This document shows positions 9,228 to 17,908 of a stretch of 64,000 nucleotides of DNA, one piece after another. The notes under the pieces are model-generated. The model was not told where the DNA came from. It was given only the letters and a program-made list of their open reading frames with translations, and did not search any database. This stretch comes from Halomonas salipaludis (GTDB lineage: Bacteria > Pseudomonadota > Gammaproteobacteria > Pseudomonadales > Halomonadaceae). The stretch lies in contig NZ_NSKB01000007.1 in assembly GCF_002286975.1 (NCBI RefSeq), positions 1 through 64,000 of the forward strand, written 5' to 3'. The first letter of the stretch is position 1. Every line of letters starts with the position of its first letter. Made by a program: the position numbers and the translations under genes.

Positions 9228-9417
9228 GCCTAAGCCACCTCTTTCACCGCTAAGAGAGACAAAGACCACAGACCAATCCAAGCCATACTTATCCCCTATT
9301 GGCATTATGTCAGATCTAATGTCGCCACTTGATGCACCAATGCTCAGCAATTTTTTCGGCAATAGATAGTCCTGAGTGACACAAGCCCCACGACGGCCCT
9401 ATAACGGAGCGACCTAA

Positions 9418-10149
9418 ATGATTGACACAATAGAAATACGCAAGGCGGCTGACCGAGGCGAGGCAGACCATGGCTGGTTGAAGTCCCACCATAGCTTTTC
9501 CTTCGCCTCGTACTACGATCCTAAACAGGTGGGATTCTCCGACCTGTTGGTGATTAATGATGATCGAGTCGCAGCCGGCAGCGGTTTCAACAAGCACTCG
9601 CACCGTGATATGGAAATATTCTCTTACGTCCTCGAAGGAGAGCTGGCTCATAAGGATTCACTCGGCACCGGATCGGTGATCCGCCCCGGCGACGTTCAGT
9701 TAATGAGCGCCGGTACTGGTGTCTCGCACAGCGAATTCAATGCCAGTGAGACGGAGTCGGTTCATTTCCTTCAGATTTGGATCACTCCCTCAACCAAGGG
9801 AATCAAACCCCGCTACCAGCAGCAGCACTACGGCGCGGCAGAGAAGCGCGGAAAACTACGACTCATTATTTCTTCCGATGGCGAAGACGGCTCTTTGAAA
9901 ATCAATCAGGACGCGCGCATTTATGCAGGGCTATTTGACAAAAGTGAGCAAGGTGAATTGTCTATTATTGGTGAGCGGCATGTTTACGCCCATGTTGTAA
10001 GCGGCTCGCTATCTATCAATGGACACCGAATGAAAGAAGGTGATGGAATAAAGATCTGGCATGCCGACAAGCTGCTAATCACCAATGGCAAACAGGCCGA
10101 AGTATTGATATTCGACCTACGACCCAACGAGCTACCGAAGGTAGACTGA
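9418..10149 (+). CDS. Pirin family protein (YhhW-like quercetinase)
   Basis: This 243-residue bicupin matches the pirin/YhhW family, of which E. coli YhhW oxidises quercetin. The family signature is complete: KSHHSFSFASYYDP (residues 22-35), metal ligands His60 and His62 in NKHSHRDMEIFSYVLEG, and His104 and Glu106 in GVSHSEFN. The second cupin (HVYAHVVSGSLSINGHRM) has no metal ligands, as usual. It lies 190 bases after the response regulator in the same orientation. An AraC-type gene converges on it from the other strand. Confidence 0.92.
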   Translation: MIDTIEIRKAADRGEADHGWLKSHHSFSFASYYDPKQVGFSDLLVINDDRVAAGSGFNKHSHRDMEIFSYVLEGELAHKDSLGTGSVIRPGDVQLMSAGTGVSHSEFNASETESVHFLQIWITPSTKGIKPRYQQQHYGAAEKRGKLRLIISSDGEDGSLKINQDARIYAGLFDKSEQGELSIIGERHVYAHVVSGSLSINGHRMKEGDGIKIWHADKLLITNGKQAEVLIFDLRPNELPKVD

Positions 10150-10216
10150 AGCTTCCCAAGAAATAGGCACGGACGCCTTGTTTCCTTGGCATCGGCTTTG
10201 ATATTAAAACAACAAG

Positions 10217-10834
10217 TCAATCAATGCCGCCTCTATCCCCGTGTTGGCCAAATATTTGTCGCCACTTCTGTGGAGTTAGCCCTGTCTCGCGACGAAACGT
10301 CCGGCTGAAGTGGGATTGGTCGCAAAATCCATGATTGAACGCGATCTCGGCTAAGGGTATGCGACTGTCCAACATTGCCTGGCGGGCCAGTTCGATGCGC
10401 CTATGCGCAACATAAGCCTGGGGGACAACCCCCATGGCCTGCTTGAATGCATGGGAAAAGTAGCTGGTGCTCAGGTTAAGAGCCGCCGCCAACTGCGTTG
10501 TGCGAATGGCAGAATCGATATGCTGAACGATGAAGCGATCTAAGCGCTTGATTTGCCAACCCGCCAGCCCCCCTATGAAGCGGTTACGCGCTGAATGGCT
10601 TTTGTCGGTGTGGTTCAGTAGATCGATCGCCAAGGACAGCCGCACGATCGCGGTTTCGCTATCGCTCTGCAACACATTTTGAGCATCAACAATCAACCGA
10701 CGCACGGCCTCTACGGATTCTAACGGCGCGCCGGGAAAGGGCTGCTTAGTAGAACTAGCATCTAGAGCTTTCGCATGCAGAACAACAGCAGCCTTAGCGC
10801 CATGGCTCATGTTCATGATTCCGGTCTCCAGCAA
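10217..10834 (-). CDS. AraC-family transcriptional regulator (short form)
   Basis: The protein has at most 205 residues, and the C-terminal hundred form a complete AraC/XylS DNA-binding domain: LAAALNLSTSYFSHAFKQAM (first helix-turn-helix) and IPLAEIAFNHGFCDQSHFSR followed by TFRRETGLTPQKWR (second). The N-terminal part has no cupin sensor domain. ATGs at 10834, 10816 and 10810 are all possible starts. Short AraC proteins like this act as single-domain activators or repressors. It converges on pirin; its own promoter faces the isochorismatase-type gene across 377 bases. Confidence 0.85.
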   Translation of the reverse strand: MLETGIMNMSHGAKAAVVLHAKALDASSTKQPFPGAPLESVEAVRRLIVDAQNVLQSDSETAIVRLSLAIDLLNHTDKSHSARNRFIGGLAGWQIKRLDRFIVQHIDSAIRTTQLAAALNLSTSYFSHAFKQAMGVVPQAYVAHRRIELARQAMLDSRIPLAEIAFNHGFCDQSHFSRTFRRETGLTPQKWRQIFGQHGDRGGID

Positions 10835-11211
10835 TCGGAGAAATAATCATCTGCGATAGCATGCGGGACGCAAAGCCCACTAAGAAGGGTGCTAAAACAA
10901 CCCATAAGTGTGGTTCGTCCAGAAGCAGTACTTACACGAATATTTCACCAGCGCTCTGCTCACCCGGCAAGCGCCTTACCATTGGAATCCCCACATTCGG
11001 CTGAGCCGGTTGAAGCTGCCGCCGCACCAGATCTGCCGGAGAGGCCTTAGTGGGATCTGGCATGGTCGTTCGGACCGTGCCCCTCGCCGTGAATCGCATC
11101 AGCAGCAAGATCGGTACCAACGCAGCAGGTTGTGCGCCGCAAGGCTCAAAGCCGAACACTAAGCTTTGTTCCTGTGGCCTCGTTCTTTCCACTATTTAAA
11201 AGGATGTAAAC
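10835..11211. other. Intergenic region between AraC and isochorismatase-type genes
   Basis: No intact gene is supported. On the minus strand a 43-codon frame from about 11065 begins KASPADLVRRQLQ, resembling the first helix of SnoaL/NTF2-like proteins, but nothing of that fold follows, so it may be a remnant. The segment just before 11212 (AAAAGGATG) provides the ribosome site of the next gene. Confidence 0.4.
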
Positions 11212-11865
11212 ATGAAATTTCGTAACGGTCTCGATTCTCTTCTTCGCCCTGAAGATTCGGTTCTGGTCCTGATTGACCACCAGCCTTACCAGCTCTCGAA
11301 TCTGAACAGCCACGAACCAACGATGGTAATTAACAATTCGGCGGCCCTGGCGAAGACTGCCAAAGCCTTCAATGTGCCCACCATCCTGACAAGCGTGGTC
11401 GCTGCCCAGGGCGGCGACATCTTTCCTCAGATCACTGATGTCTTCCCTGGGCAGGAGATCATCGACCGCACCTTTGTCAACACCTGGGAAGACAAGCCGA
11501 CGGTGGACGCGGTCAAGGCAACGGGCCGCAAGCAGCTGATTATCGCAGGCCTGTGGACCGAGGTGTGCGTCGCCATGCCGGCGATCCAGGCCGCTGGCGA
11601 GGGATGGGACGTCACTGTCATCACGGATGCGTCTGGCGGTACGTCTGTGGAGGCTCACGAAGTCGCCATCCAGCGCATGATTGCGGCCGGTGTGAATATG
11701 ATGACCTGGATGGCATTGGCGTCCGAATGGCAACGAGACTGGGCGCGGACCGAACACCTTGTCGAACTGCTCGAGGTCATGAAGCAGCATGGCGGCGGCA
11801 GTAGTATCGCATACATGTGGGAGCAGCAGTTGCTCAATACCCCGGTGCCTGGCAGCGCAGGATAA
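11212..11865 (+). CDS. Isochorismatase-family hydrolase (YcaC-like)
   Basis: A cysteine hydrolase of 217 residues resembling E. coli YcaC along its length. Asp22 in VLIDHQPYQ and Cys119 in GLWTEVCVAMPAIQ are the conserved catalytic positions; the cis-peptide region before the Cys and the TDASGGTS loop are also present. YcaC-like proteins form octamers and their natural substrate is not known. AAAGGATG upstream gives a strong ribosome site. The gene is followed by the MoaF/SnoaL-like gene and azoR in the same direction, probably one detoxification unit. Confidence 0.9.
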   Translation: MKFRNGLDSLLRPEDSVLVLIDHQPYQLSNLNSHEPTMVINNSAALAKTAKAFNVPTILTSVVAAQGGDIFPQITDVFPGQEIIDRTFVNTWEDKPTVDAVKATGRKQLIIAGLWTEVCVAMPAIQAAGEGWDVTVITDASGGTSVEAHEVAIQRMIAAGVNMMTWMALASEWQRDWARTEHLVELLEVMKQHGGGSSIAYMWEQQLLNTPVPGSAG

Positions 11866-12013
11866 TCGGCATGAGGATGACGAGACTTTTCAGCGACGCG
11901 TCGCGAGAAAGCTAATGGCTGTTCAAGTCTCGTCATCCTTCTTGCGACAACCCCTCCTGCCATTGGTGATGACTGCAGCCTGCCCGGCTGAGCTTAAAAT
12001 GAGAGGCCGTGAA

Positions 12014-12742
12014 ATGTCTGTAGATAGTTTCCCTGTTGGCTTGGAAATGCATGTTTCCTATCCAAAGCTTCAGGTCATTCTGACACTACTGTCCGTGTCG
12101 CAGTTGAAATTCGAGATCAAGGAAGGGCCATTTGCCCGAATCGAGACGGTCGATATACAGGTCGTGCCTCTTGGCAACAGCCTCTTCGCGGTAAGCTGGC
12201 AGGAGCAGAGTGGTGCGACGGTCACCAATATTCAAGACTATGACCGTGGTCTGATTCATTCGCACGCAACCTTACCTGACAGCCAGTTTCTGCGGATGAC
12301 CGGCGCATTTACGATCACACGCCCCGCAGATCGTACTTCTGATGATCGCCCTCATCGCAATAAAGCTTTGGTACTTGAAGCGATGACATCACTTTTCCAG
12401 CGCCACGACGCCTCGGCAGTCGAACGGCTCTACACCGAGAACTACATCCAACATAATCCGAACATTCCACAGGGACGTGGTGCCTTGCAGGGAATCGTTG
12501 AAACCCTGTCTCCTGCCGTCCACTACGAACCGGGCCTGCTCATCGCCGAAGGTGATCTTGTCGCCATTCACGGCCGGATACGAGGCTGGGCAGAAGAGCC
12601 GCAGGTAGTGATCGACATCTTCCGGGTCGAGGACGGCAAGCTAGCCGAGCACTGGGATGTCTTGCAGAACGAAGTGCCGGCAGCGGCAGGCGCAGCCGGC
12701 ATGCCGATGTTCGATCCCGAGGAAGGTACGAATCTCGGCTAA
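12014..12742 (+). CDS. MoaF-like plus SnoaL-like two-domain protein
   Basis: Residues about 1-105 (DSFPVGLEMHVSYPKLQVIL and then VPLGNSLFAVSWQEQSGATV) look like the lipocalin-type MoaF fold, known as an accessory domain of unclear function. Residues about 118-242 (HRNKALVLEAMTSLFQRHDA, YIQHNPNIPQGRGALQ, IDIFRVEDGKLAEHWDVLQ) are a SnoaL/NTF2-like domain of the aldol-condensation-enzyme type. The two are usually separate proteins. I chose ATG 12014 because GAGAGG (12001-12006) precedes it by seven bases and the MoaF-like domain starts there; the frame is open much further upstream, overlapping the preceding gene. Function is unknown; position suggests handling of small reactive organics. Confidence 0.7.
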   Translation: MSVDSFPVGLEMHVSYPKLQVILTLLSVSQLKFEIKEGPFARIETVDIQVVPLGNSLFAVSWQEQSGATVTNIQDYDRGLIHSHATLPDSQFLRMTGAFTITRPADRTSDDRPHRNKALVLEAMTSLFQRHDASAVERLYTENYIQHNPNIPQGRGALQGIVETLSPAVHYEPGLLIAEGDLVAIHGRIRGWAEEPQVVIDIFRVEDGKLAEHWDVLQNEVPAAAGAAGMPMFDPEEGTNLG

Positions 12743-12858
12743 GGGGAATCAGCATAGTCCCCCATGGACGAGCGGAGATCCGCGAGCGCCACTTTGGTTT
12801 CTCAACACGAAAGCGTGATGACCAATCTGAGTAACTTTCTAGTACAGGATATATAACC

Positions 12859-13485
12859 ATGAACAATATACTAGTTATAAACAGCAGCGTTTCGGGTGAG
12901 GCATCTGTTTCTCAACTCTTGGTGAGGAGCGCCGTACAGCGCGTGCTGGAGGTAAACCCCAGCGCAATGGTCACTTACCGCGATCTCAGCGATGCCCCCG
13001 TACCACATCTCACAGCCTACACTGTCGCAGGTGTTAGAGGAATGCCCGAGACACAAGCCGAGTTGGCCGCACAGGCACTTTCAAACGAGCTCATCGATGA
13101 ACTGAAAGCTGCAGACGTCGTTCTGATCGGCGCTCCTATGTATAATTTTAGCATACCATCTTCGCTACGTGCGTGGTTCGACCACGTGCTTCGCCCGCGA
13201 GTCACTTTTGCATACAGCAAAGCCGGCGTACAGGGTTTGCTTAAAGGTATTCGCGTAATCGTAATCGAATCTCGAGGCGGCCTCTATTCGGAAGGCCCTA
13301 CTAAAGAAATGGACTTCCAAGAGCCATATTTAAAGACACTGCTAGGCTTTATTGGGATCACTGATGTCACCTTTGTTCATGCTGAAAAGATCGGTTCTGG
13401 ACCTGAAGCACGTGAGCTTGCAATAGAAACCGCAAAGGCCCGGCTTGAGGAAGTCATCATTGATTCTGAACAGTTAGTGATTTAG
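12859..13485 (+). CDS. azoR: FMN-dependent NADH azoreductase
   Basis: The 208-residue flavodoxin-like protein matches AzoR throughout: phosphate-binding SSVSGEASVS near the N-terminus, PMYNFSIPSSLRAWFDHVLR (residues about 94-113) for FMN and dimer contacts, and ESRGGLYSEG for the flavin ring. AzoR is a cytoplasmic homodimer that reduces quinones and azo compounds by two electrons and protects against thiol-reactive stress. Its 3' end overlaps by 12 bases the 3' end of a convergent LysR gene, which is a likely regulator. Confidence 0.93.
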   Translation: MNNILVINSSVSGEASVSQLLVRSAVQRVLEVNPSAMVTYRDLSDAPVPHLTAYTVAGVRGMPETQAELAAQALSNELIDELKAADVVLIGAPMYNFSIPSSLRAWFDHVLRPRVTFAYSKAGVQGLLKGIRVIVIESRGGLYSEGPTKEMDFQEPYLKTLLGFIGITDVTFVHAEKIGSGPEARELAIETAKARLEEVIIDSEQLVI

Positions 13486-14367
13486 CTCGGCAAAGTGTAG
13501 ATTCTGTTCGAAATATTCGATAAGCAATTCGGTAAGAACTCGTATTTTTCGGGCGGGATGATGTCCTGGCGGGCGAATGACATAGGCGCCTCCAGGACGC
13601 ACGGGGTAGCGATCCATAATCGGATTGAGCGCGCCAGACGCTAAGTACTTATGCACCAGCCCACTTGGAAGCATACCGATGCCAAGTCCAGCAACGGCGG
13701 CTGTGACTAGCGCTGCGCCATTATCGGCCTTGAAGCGCCCTTGCGGTCGAACCGTGATGATTTTATTGTCATCCATGAACTGCCATGCTTCGCTGCCCTG
13801 CAGCAGAGCTTGATGGTTGAGGAGTTCTTCCGGCGTCTCCGGGGCTCCGTGCGCTTTGATATATCCTGGGCTCGCGACAAGCGTTCCATAAATGGTCCCT
13901 ACACGCCTTGCTATCAAACTTGAATCCTCAAGATAGCCGAGCCGTATGGCACAGTCATAACCTGCTGCGATAAGGTCAACGACATGATCACTATAGTAAG
14001 TGTTAATGTGTAGGCGAGGGTGCCGCCGTGCCATTTCCGCGATCACTGGCGCGAAGTGTGTTGAACCGAAAGACAGAGGCGCAGATATTCGCAACCGGCC
14101 ACGCAGGTCCCCGGCAGGTAGGATCGTTTCCCTGGCCGCATCAATTTCTGTGCAAGCTCTAGCCGCATAGTCACGGAATGTGGCTCCAGCTTCTGTCAGA
14201 GCAGCGCCACGAGTGGTTCGCACTAAGAGTTGTATTCCAAGTTCCGTTTCGAGCCGGAACAGCCGCCTGCTAACGATCGACTTGGAAACGCCGAGTCGAC
14301 GAGCAGCGGGCGAGATCCCTCCGGCCTCAGCAACCTCCACAAATGTCAACAACTCTTCAATGTCCAA
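13474..14367 (-). CDS. LysR-family transcriptional regulator, paralogue of 3006-3956
   Basis: A 297-residue LysR protein with an N-terminal winged helix-turn-helix (MDIEELLTFVEVAEAGGISP, GVSKSIVSRRLFRLETELG) and an effector domain starting at GRLRISAPLSFG. Long stretches are identical to the regulator at 3006-3956 (TRGAALTEAGATFR, SFGSTH, PQGRFKADN), so the two are paralogues within the same island. It is encoded tail to tail with azoR, sharing 12 bases. Many CrgA-type LysR regulators control adjacent quinone or azo reductases, which is the most likely role here. Confidence 0.9.
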   Translation of the reverse strand: MDIEELLTFVEVAEAGGISPAARRLGVSKSIVSRRLFRLETELGIQLLVRTTRGAALTEAGATFRDYAARACTEIDAARETILPAGDLRGRLRISAPLSFGSTHFAPVIAEMARRHPRLHINTYYSDHVVDLIAAGYDCAIRLGYLEDSSLIARRVGTIYGTLVASPGYIKAHGAPETPEELLNHQALLQGSEAWQFMDDNKIITVRPQGRFKADNGAALVTAAVAGLGIGMLPSGLVHKYLASGALNPIMDRYPVRPGGAYVIRPPGHHPARKIRVLTELLIEYFEQNLHFAELNH

Positions 14368-14753
14368 TTCTTATTCCCCTCTTTCACAACGCAGCTGCAA
14401 GTAAATACGCTCTACTTCATTACACATAGGAATATTGCAGTGTTTAGAAAACAAGCCCGCAATTCCTGCATGCCTCCTGAAAACAACATCACTCAATACA
14501 AAATGGTAGCGACATCATTCTTGTGTAATGGCCTTGACCCCCACTGTCTCTTTCCAAAGATGCTGTACTCGTTCTGACAAACTCATAGCATGCCGCCATA
14601 TTTTGACTGTGCCACTTCGGCATAGGCAACAGTAGCGATGTTAAATTTTTCGTACAAAGCCTAGTTTGAAGTGGGCTCTGGCCGATTCTGTTTTGATCAT
14701 TGACTCGGGCTGCCCTGGAGTGACCCGAGCCTGTGGCGGCATACCGTTACGGA
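14368..14753. other. Intergenic region between LysR and Old Yellow Enzyme genes
   Basis: There is no intact gene. On the minus strand, about 14588-14668, a short frame reads ALYEKFNIATVAYAEVAQ then SKYGGML and a stop, which has the look of a protein C-terminus without an attached body. CTCGGG at 14705-14710 and CCCGAG further on (about 14725-14730) could form a weak terminator after the Old Yellow Enzyme gene. The rest is A+T-rich. Confidence 0.4.
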
Positions 14754-15875
14754 TTAGTACAGTGTAGCCAACGCTTCCTTGGTGAAATCGCCCAGCAACT
14801 TCTCATCGCGGGTGTGCACCTTTTTCACCCATGCAGGATCGCCCAGCAACGCACGACCGACAGCGATTAAGTCGAACTCGTCACGTTCCATCCGTGCCAC
14901 GAGATTATCCAGACTGGCCGGAGTCGAGCTTTCGCCGCTGAAGGCGCCCATGAAGTCGCTGGATAAGCCGACCGAACCGACGCTGATCGTGGCCGCGCCC
15001 GTGAGTTTCTTGGCCCAACCGGCAAAATTCAGGCCATCGGCACCATCGAGTTCAGGATACTCCGGTTCCCAGAACCGGCGCTGTGAGCAGTGCAGAATAT
15101 CCGCGCCGGCTTCCACCAGGGGGGCCAGCCAGGCAGCCATTTCGTCCGGTGTATTGGCCAGGCGTACGTCGAAGTCTTGCTGTTTCCATTGGCTGACGCG
15201 GAGAATGATCGGCAGATCGGGGCCAACGGCTTCGCGAACGCTCTTGATGACATCCGCGGCGAACCGGGAGCGGTCCTTGAGCGTAGCACCGCCGTAACGA
15301 TCATTGCGCTGATTGGTGGCCGCCCAGAAAAATTGGTCGATCAAGTAGCCGTGGGCCGCATGGATTTCGACCGTATCGAAACCGAGCCGCTTAGCGTCGG
15401 CAGCGGCTCGAGCATAGGCATCGAGCGTGTCAGCGATCGCTTGGTCGCTCATGACATTGCCGCGCGGCTGGCCAGGTGCGACGAGGCCAGACGGGCTTTC
15501 TACCGGCACGTCCGGTACCCACTCCGTGAGGAAGCTTGCGACCGAGCCCACGTGCCAGATCTGTGGTCCCATGCGGCCTCCCGCTGCGTGCACATCGTCG
15601 ATGATGTTTTGCCAGCCGGTGAGCGCTTGCTCGCCATGGAAAAACGGGATGTTCGGTTCGTTGCGAGCGGCCGGTCGGTCGATGGTGGTGCCTTCAGACA
15701 GAATCAGGCCGACATCGTTTTCGGCCCGCCGACGATAATAGGCAGCGACGTTGTCGCCGGGTACGCCCGATGGCGAAAACGATCGCGTCATCGGTGCCAT
15801 GACGATACGGTTTTTGAGCGAGAGTGATTTCAGTTGAAAGGGCTGAAACAGTACGTCGATGTTGGATGAGGCCAT
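14754..15875 (-). CDS. Old Yellow Enzyme family NADH:flavin oxidoreductase
   Basis: The 373-residue FMN enzyme has the single TIM-barrel of OYE proteins. Visible family marks are IVMAPMTRSF near the N-terminus, GPQIWHVG (flavin contact), the substrate-binding pair in IHAAHGYLIDQFFW (HxxH type), and GRALLGDPAWVKKV near the C-terminus. Such enzymes reduce activated alkenes, nitro compounds and quinones with NAD(P)H. I chose the ATG at 15875 because the family start (MASSNIDVLFQPF) follows; eleven more codons are open upstream. It is divergent from an HxlR regulator, with a perfect palindrome between them that probably controls both genes. Confidence 0.92.
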   Translation of the reverse strand: MASSNIDVLFQPFQLKSLSLKNRIVMAPMTRSFSPSGVPGDNVAAYYRRRAENDVGLILSEGTTIDRPAARNEPNIPFFHGEQALTGWQNIIDDVHAAGGRMGPQIWHVGSVASFLTEWVPDVPVESPSGLVAPGQPRGNVMSDQAIADTLDAYARAAADAKRLGFDTVEIHAAHGYLIDQFFWAATNQRNDRYGGATLKDRSRFAADVIKSVREAVGPDLPIILRVSQWKQQDFDVRLANTPDEMAAWLAPLVEAGADILHCSQRRFWEPEYPELDGADGLNFAGWAKKLTGAATISVGSVGLSSDFMGAFSGESSTPASLDNLVARMERDEFDLIAVGRALLGDPAWVKKVHTRDEKLLGDFTKEALATLY

Positions 15876-15911
15876 GGAGCATGCTCCCGGTGATGGATGG
15901 ACTTTCAATCT

Positions 15912-15930
15912 TGGTATATGATTTATACCA
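15912..15930. promoter_or_regulatory. Probable HxlR-type operator, perfect inverted repeat
   Basis: TGGTATA-TGATT-TATACCA is a perfect 7+5+7 inverted repeat, 37 bases before the Old Yellow Enzyme ATG and 51 before the HxlR ATG. HxlR/DUF24 repressors such as YodB and HypR bind palindromes of this size at divergent promoters of the reductase genes they control. A site so placed would couple autorepression with control of the reductase. Confidence 0.75.
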
Positions 15931-15980
15931 GATACCTACTGGCAACTTTCAACTCACTAGGTATCCTCGAGGACACCACC

Positions 15981-16376
15981 ATGCCCGACACATCTCGTCC
16001 GATAGCGGCGGCCGATTGCCCCAGCCGCGTGATTCTCGATCAGATCGCAGACAAGTGGTCTGTCCTCGTACTATCGGCACTGTGCAAAGAGCCCCTGCGT
16101 TTCAACGCGCTCAGGCGTCAGTTGGAAGGCATCACTCAGAAGGCACTGAGCCATACGCTGCGCCGGCTGGAGCGCAACGGCATCGTCGAACGCCGCGTGT
16201 TCACCTCGGCGCCGGTCGCTGTGGAATACCGGATCACACCTCTCGGACGAACACTCGAGGCACCTTTTCAGGCGCTGCATCAATGGGCGCTGCGATATCA
16301 TCAGGAAATCGAAAAAGCGCGAAGCACCTACGATGCGCGTCAGCAGGCATTGGAGGACGAAACCGAGAGCCGCTAG
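15981..16376 (+). CDS. HxlR (DUF24) family redox-sensing regulator
   Basis: The 131-residue winged-helix protein is typical of HxlR proteins: DKWSVLVLSALCKEPLRFNA, GITQKALSHTLRRLERNGIV and YRITPLGRTLEAPFQALHQW. Cys13 (ADCPSRVILDQIADKW) occupies the position of the N-terminal redox-active cysteine of YodB/HypR, so quinone or disulfide stress is the likely signal. The frame is open back to 15897, but the ATG at 15981 gives the usual length. It is divergent from the Old Yellow Enzyme gene and almost certainly represses it. Confidence 0.9.
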   Translation: MPDTSRPIAAADCPSRVILDQIADKWSVLVLSALCKEPLRFNALRRQLEGITQKALSHTLRRLERNGIVERRVFTSAPVAVEYRITPLGRTLEAPFQALHQWALRYHQEIEKARSTYDARQQALEDETESR

Positions 16377-16383
16377 TGGTCTC

Positions 16384-17316
16384 TCACGTATCTCGAACTG
16401 CCCGACGGTAGTCTGTTGGGCTCATGTGTCGATACTTGGTGAATACCCGGGCGAGCACCTGATTCGATGAGTATCCAACCTCCTGGGCGATCTCAGTAAC
16501 CGAAAGGTCCGTCAGTTCAAGGAGCTCGCTGGCCTTCTCCACTCTCAGTTGCGTCAGGTAGACTCGTGGCGGAACGCCGACGCTCTGCTTGAACATGCGT
16601 GCAAAATGGAAAGTTGAGAGCTGTACCTCGGCCGCTAGCTCGTCAAGGCCGATGTCTTCCGAAAATCGCGCCCGCATCAGTTCCAAACAACGACGCTTAG
16701 CCCATGGGGCCAGGCCACCCTTTTTCGGCGCGCACGGTTCCCCGCTTAACCGGCACAGCTCGGCGAGAATCTCGCAACCGGCGGCCTGCGCCAGAAGACG
16801 CGACGGCACCCCCTCCTCGTTAGACAAGGCCCACAATTTCCGGAGCGAAGATTGTATAGCCAGCGAATGAAATGACCCTTCATGCAGACGCAAGCGTTCC
16901 ATCGAGAGCTGCCCATCCGAGGCTTCATCGAGTATTTTCTGCCAATGCGCTAGAGGAAACGACAAGCTTCGAAGCTGATGGCTAGCGTCGACCATGACCC
17001 TATTGGCAAAATTCGGCGCGGCGAGAAACAATCCCCCCCTTTCGCTCATCACATCGAAGTGCCCGCCTCCCATGTTTCCGCTAACACGGCAGCCACCCAG
17101 CAGGTCTTGGTACAGAGTAAGGTCCGGTACGGCCGGATCGGACATGTCTCCGGCCGGTTGTGCTGCCTCAATTAAATTTAGGATTCCTCCGGGCGATTTC
17201 ATCGTGCGTATATAGGAAGCGAGGTGGCCCTCGCAGTACCATTGGGTGAAGGATGCATAGGTAGTCTCTGTCACTGTGATGTCCTTAGGAATTCCAGGCT
17301 GATTTATACAAATCAC
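16384..17316 (-). CDS. AraC-family transcriptional regulator
   Basis: This 310-residue protein has an N-terminal sensor region without a clear cupin motif and a C-terminal AraC DNA-binding domain: LDELAAEVQLSTFHFARMFK (first helix-turn-helix) and LSVTEIAQEVGYSSNQVLAR with KYRHMSPTDYRR (second). The ligand is unknown. It ends seven bases from the HxlR stop on the opposite strand (convergent). No obvious target lies downstream; upstream are 592 bases without a gene. Confidence 0.88.
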   Translation of the reverse strand: MICINQPGIPKDITVTETTYASFTQWYCEGHLASYIRTMKSPGGILNLIEAAQPAGDMSDPAVPDLTLYQDLLGGCRVSGNMGGGHFDVMSERGGLFLAAPNFANRVMVDASHQLRSLSFPLAHWQKILDEASDGQLSMERLRLHEGSFHSLAIQSSLRKLWALSNEEGVPSRLLAQAAGCEILAELCRLSGEPCAPKKGGLAPWAKRRCLELMRARFSEDIGLDELAAEVQLSTFHFARMFKQSVGVPPRVYLTQLRVEKASELLELTDLSVTEIAQEVGYSSNQVLARVFTKYRHMSPTDYRRAVRDT

Positions 17317-17908
17317 TTGCTATCCGGCATGCACCACATATCGGTCAGTCACTATTAGGCAAACCAAGCCTCACCACAGCATTCGGCATCTTTCATGAAA
17401 TATTCATAAACGGCGAATGAAAGTCCTTCCATTTATCATCAAGACATATACATTACACATCAGGCTCTTGATGTAGGAATTCGTACCTTGCGAACATATT
17501 CGTTGAGCCTGCTAATTAACATCTAACACTGAATCTTGAGAAGCCGAGGCTTTTCGCTTCTTTCTAATACCATAGTTATAGCCTGTGGTCTTAGGTTTTC
17601 GGTAGCCCTAATCTGTGAATAGCTGTGTTGCCAAATCCGGAACGCCTATAGGCTAGGTGTCAGATACAGTGTGATTGGTCACCCGTTTGGTCAATGACTC
17701 TGGCCGCTTGGCCTGCCATTCTTTCATCATCGTGATTGACGATGCAGCCCTTCTGCGGAACATGGTGATCACACATAGAAACAACCTAATGTAGTGCATA
17801 TTGGCTAGATATGGCTCTTCGTTCGTCTACATAGTTCCCTGCCATGATCCTACTGTAATGGGGAAATTATAGATCAGAACCAGCTCTATGAATATCTTAT
17901 CTGGCTTA
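17317..17908. other. A+T-rich intergenic region, no gene seen
   Basis: I see no recognisable coding sequence on either strand. The first 150 bases probably contain the AraC gene promoter. The right end borders an IS3-family transposase fragment, so part of the segment may be remains of mobile DNA. Confidence 0.4.
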
